Shown here piece by piece: positions 63,400-64,000 of a DNA stretch of 64,000 nucleotides. The DNA is from Poseidonocella sp. HB161398. GTDB lineage: Bacteria; Pseudomonadota; Alphaproteobacteria; Rhodobacterales; Rhodobacteraceae. The first letter of the stretch is position 1. Each line of letters opens with the position of its first letter. A model generated the notes under the pieces. The model saw only the letters and a program-made list of their open reading frames with translations. It did not search any database and was not told the DNA's origin. Where the stretch lies: assembly GCF_005870025.1 (NCBI RefSeq), contig NZ_VATA01000014.1, positions 83,463 to 147,462 on the forward strand. The letters are read 5' to 3'. The position numbers were made by a program, and so were the translations under genes.

Positions 63400-63879
63400 T
63401 TGTCGCTCAAGCTTGACCAGATCGACATCAGGATCCTGAGCGAGCTGATGAAGAACGGGCGGATATCCAATGTCCGCCTGTCCGAGCATGTCGGGCTTTC
63501 GGCCTCGCCCTGCATCCAGCGGATCAAGCGCATGGAAGCGCAGGGCATCATCTCGGGCTACGGCGCCTTCGTCGATGTCTCGAAGATCTCGAACACGATC
63601 ACGGTCTTTACCGAATTCACGCTATCCGACCACCGCAGGGATCTTTTCGCGCGGTTCGAAAACGAGATCGCGCGGATTCCGCAGGTTACGGAATGCCACC
63701 TGATTTCCGGCGGCTACGACTATCTGGTGAAATTCACCGCGCGAAATGTGCAGGATTACCACGAAATGGCCGAGGCCCTGCTGGAGCGAAATATCGGCAT
63801 CTCGCAGTATTTCAGCTACATCGTGATAAAGTCCCCGGTGCAGCGCTATGCACTGCCCCTGCAGGATCTTCTGGAGTGA
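63400..63879 (+). CDS. Lrp/AsnC-family transcriptional regulator
   Basis: This 159-residue regulator has an N-terminal helix-turn-helix (IDIRILSELMKNGRISNVRLSEHVGLSASPCIQRIKRMEAQGII) and a C-terminal AsnC/RAM ligand domain (VTECHLISGGYDYLVKFTARNVQDYHEMAEALL). The start is TTG at 63400 with ggagag before it. It probably senses an amino acid or derivative and controls the transporter/flavoenzyme operon upstream. Confidence 0.9.
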   Translation: MSLKLDQIDIRILSELMKNGRISNVRLSEHVGLSASPCIQRIKRMEAQGIISGYGAFVDVSKISNTITVFTEFTLSDHRRDLFARFENEIARIPQVTECHLISGGYDYLVKFTARNVQDYHEMAEALLERNIGISQYFSYIVIKSPVQRYALPLQDLLE

Positions 63880-63930
63880 TCCCGGCAGGGGGCCGCGCCC
63901 GCGGCCCCTAGGCTCAGGACTCGTTCCGAC

Positions 63931-64000
63931 TCACAGCCAGAAGATGACGGTTGCGGCGAGTGCGATCGCCGAGAAGAAGGTCTTCGGGCATCGGTCGTAC
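63931..64000 (-). CDS. 3' end of an IS5-type transposase, cut by the window edge
   Basis: Read on the minus strand, the last 22 codons encode YDRCPKTFFSAIALAATVIF and a final WL before a TGA at 63931-63933. This is the characteristic C-terminus of IS5-family (IS427-like) transposases. The rest lies beyond the window. A CTAG sequence at 63909-63912, the kind of site IS5 relatives target, is followed by the presumed IS end (63913-63930), but the terminal repeat cannot be confirmed without the other end. Confidence 0.75.
   Translation of the reverse strand, partial: YDRCPKTFFSAIALAATVIFWL

Overview
The window is GC-rich bacterial DNA, roughly two-thirds G+C by eye, densely packed with genes. 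Gene families and cluster types point to an alphaproteobacterium, most likely of the Rhodobacterales (Roseobacter/Paracoccus-like). That placement is inferred from family resemblance and base composition only. I saw no rRNA, tRNA, CRISPR array, prophage or replication origin.

Layout. 1-4.1 kb: class Ib ribonucleotide reductase (nrdE cut by the window edge, then nrdF), followed by a xylitol/sorbitol-type dehydrogenase. 4.2-5.7 kb: a decayed IS110-family element whose transposase is broken by a palindromic rearrangement and a 40-bp insertion. 5.8-11.7 kb: a YbiH/CecR-like TetR repressor divergent from a ybhG-ybhF-ybhS-ybhR-type drug exporter. 11.7-21 kb: an oligosaccharide-uptake locus, with a substrate-binding protein divergent from an operon of a large lyase-like protein, a GH105 unsaturated-uronyl hydrolase, ABC ATPase, two permeases and a LacI regulator. 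21-23.4 kb: a divergent MocR regulator / PhzF pair.

23.4-39.4 kb looks like an L-fucose (or L-galactose) utilisation region. It holds two Gfo/Idh/MocA oxidoreductases, a complete CUT1 transporter, a cytoplasmic GH95 glycosidase, a GntR/FCD regulator with two winged helices, and a set of enzymes matching non-phosphorylating L-fucose breakdown: AKR dehydrogenase, lactonase, UxaA-family dehydratase, SDR dehydrogenase and FAH-family hydrolase. Five similar 19-bp AT-rich sites lie in the promoter gaps of these genes, so one regulator could control the set.

39.5-52.2 kb is a catabolic island around a three-component Rieske oxygenase (alpha, beta, ferredoxin, ferredoxin reductase). It also carries RidA, RraA-like, HpcH/HpaI aldolase and FAH proteins, a TauABC-like transporter, a GntR regulator, an MFS exporter and a lyase-superfamily protein that has lost its catalytic signatures. 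52.2-63.9 kb holds an intact relative of that protein (argininosuccinate-lyase type), an aldehyde dehydrogenase, a peptide-type ABC transporter with a fused double ATPase, a TMADH-like flavin oxidoreductase, a HAD dehalogenase-like protein and an Lrp regulator. The substrates of these last two regions cannot be read from the sequence; the enzymes suggest an N-containing, possibly N-substituted dicarboxylic or aromatic compound. The window ends in the 3' end of an IS5-type transposase.
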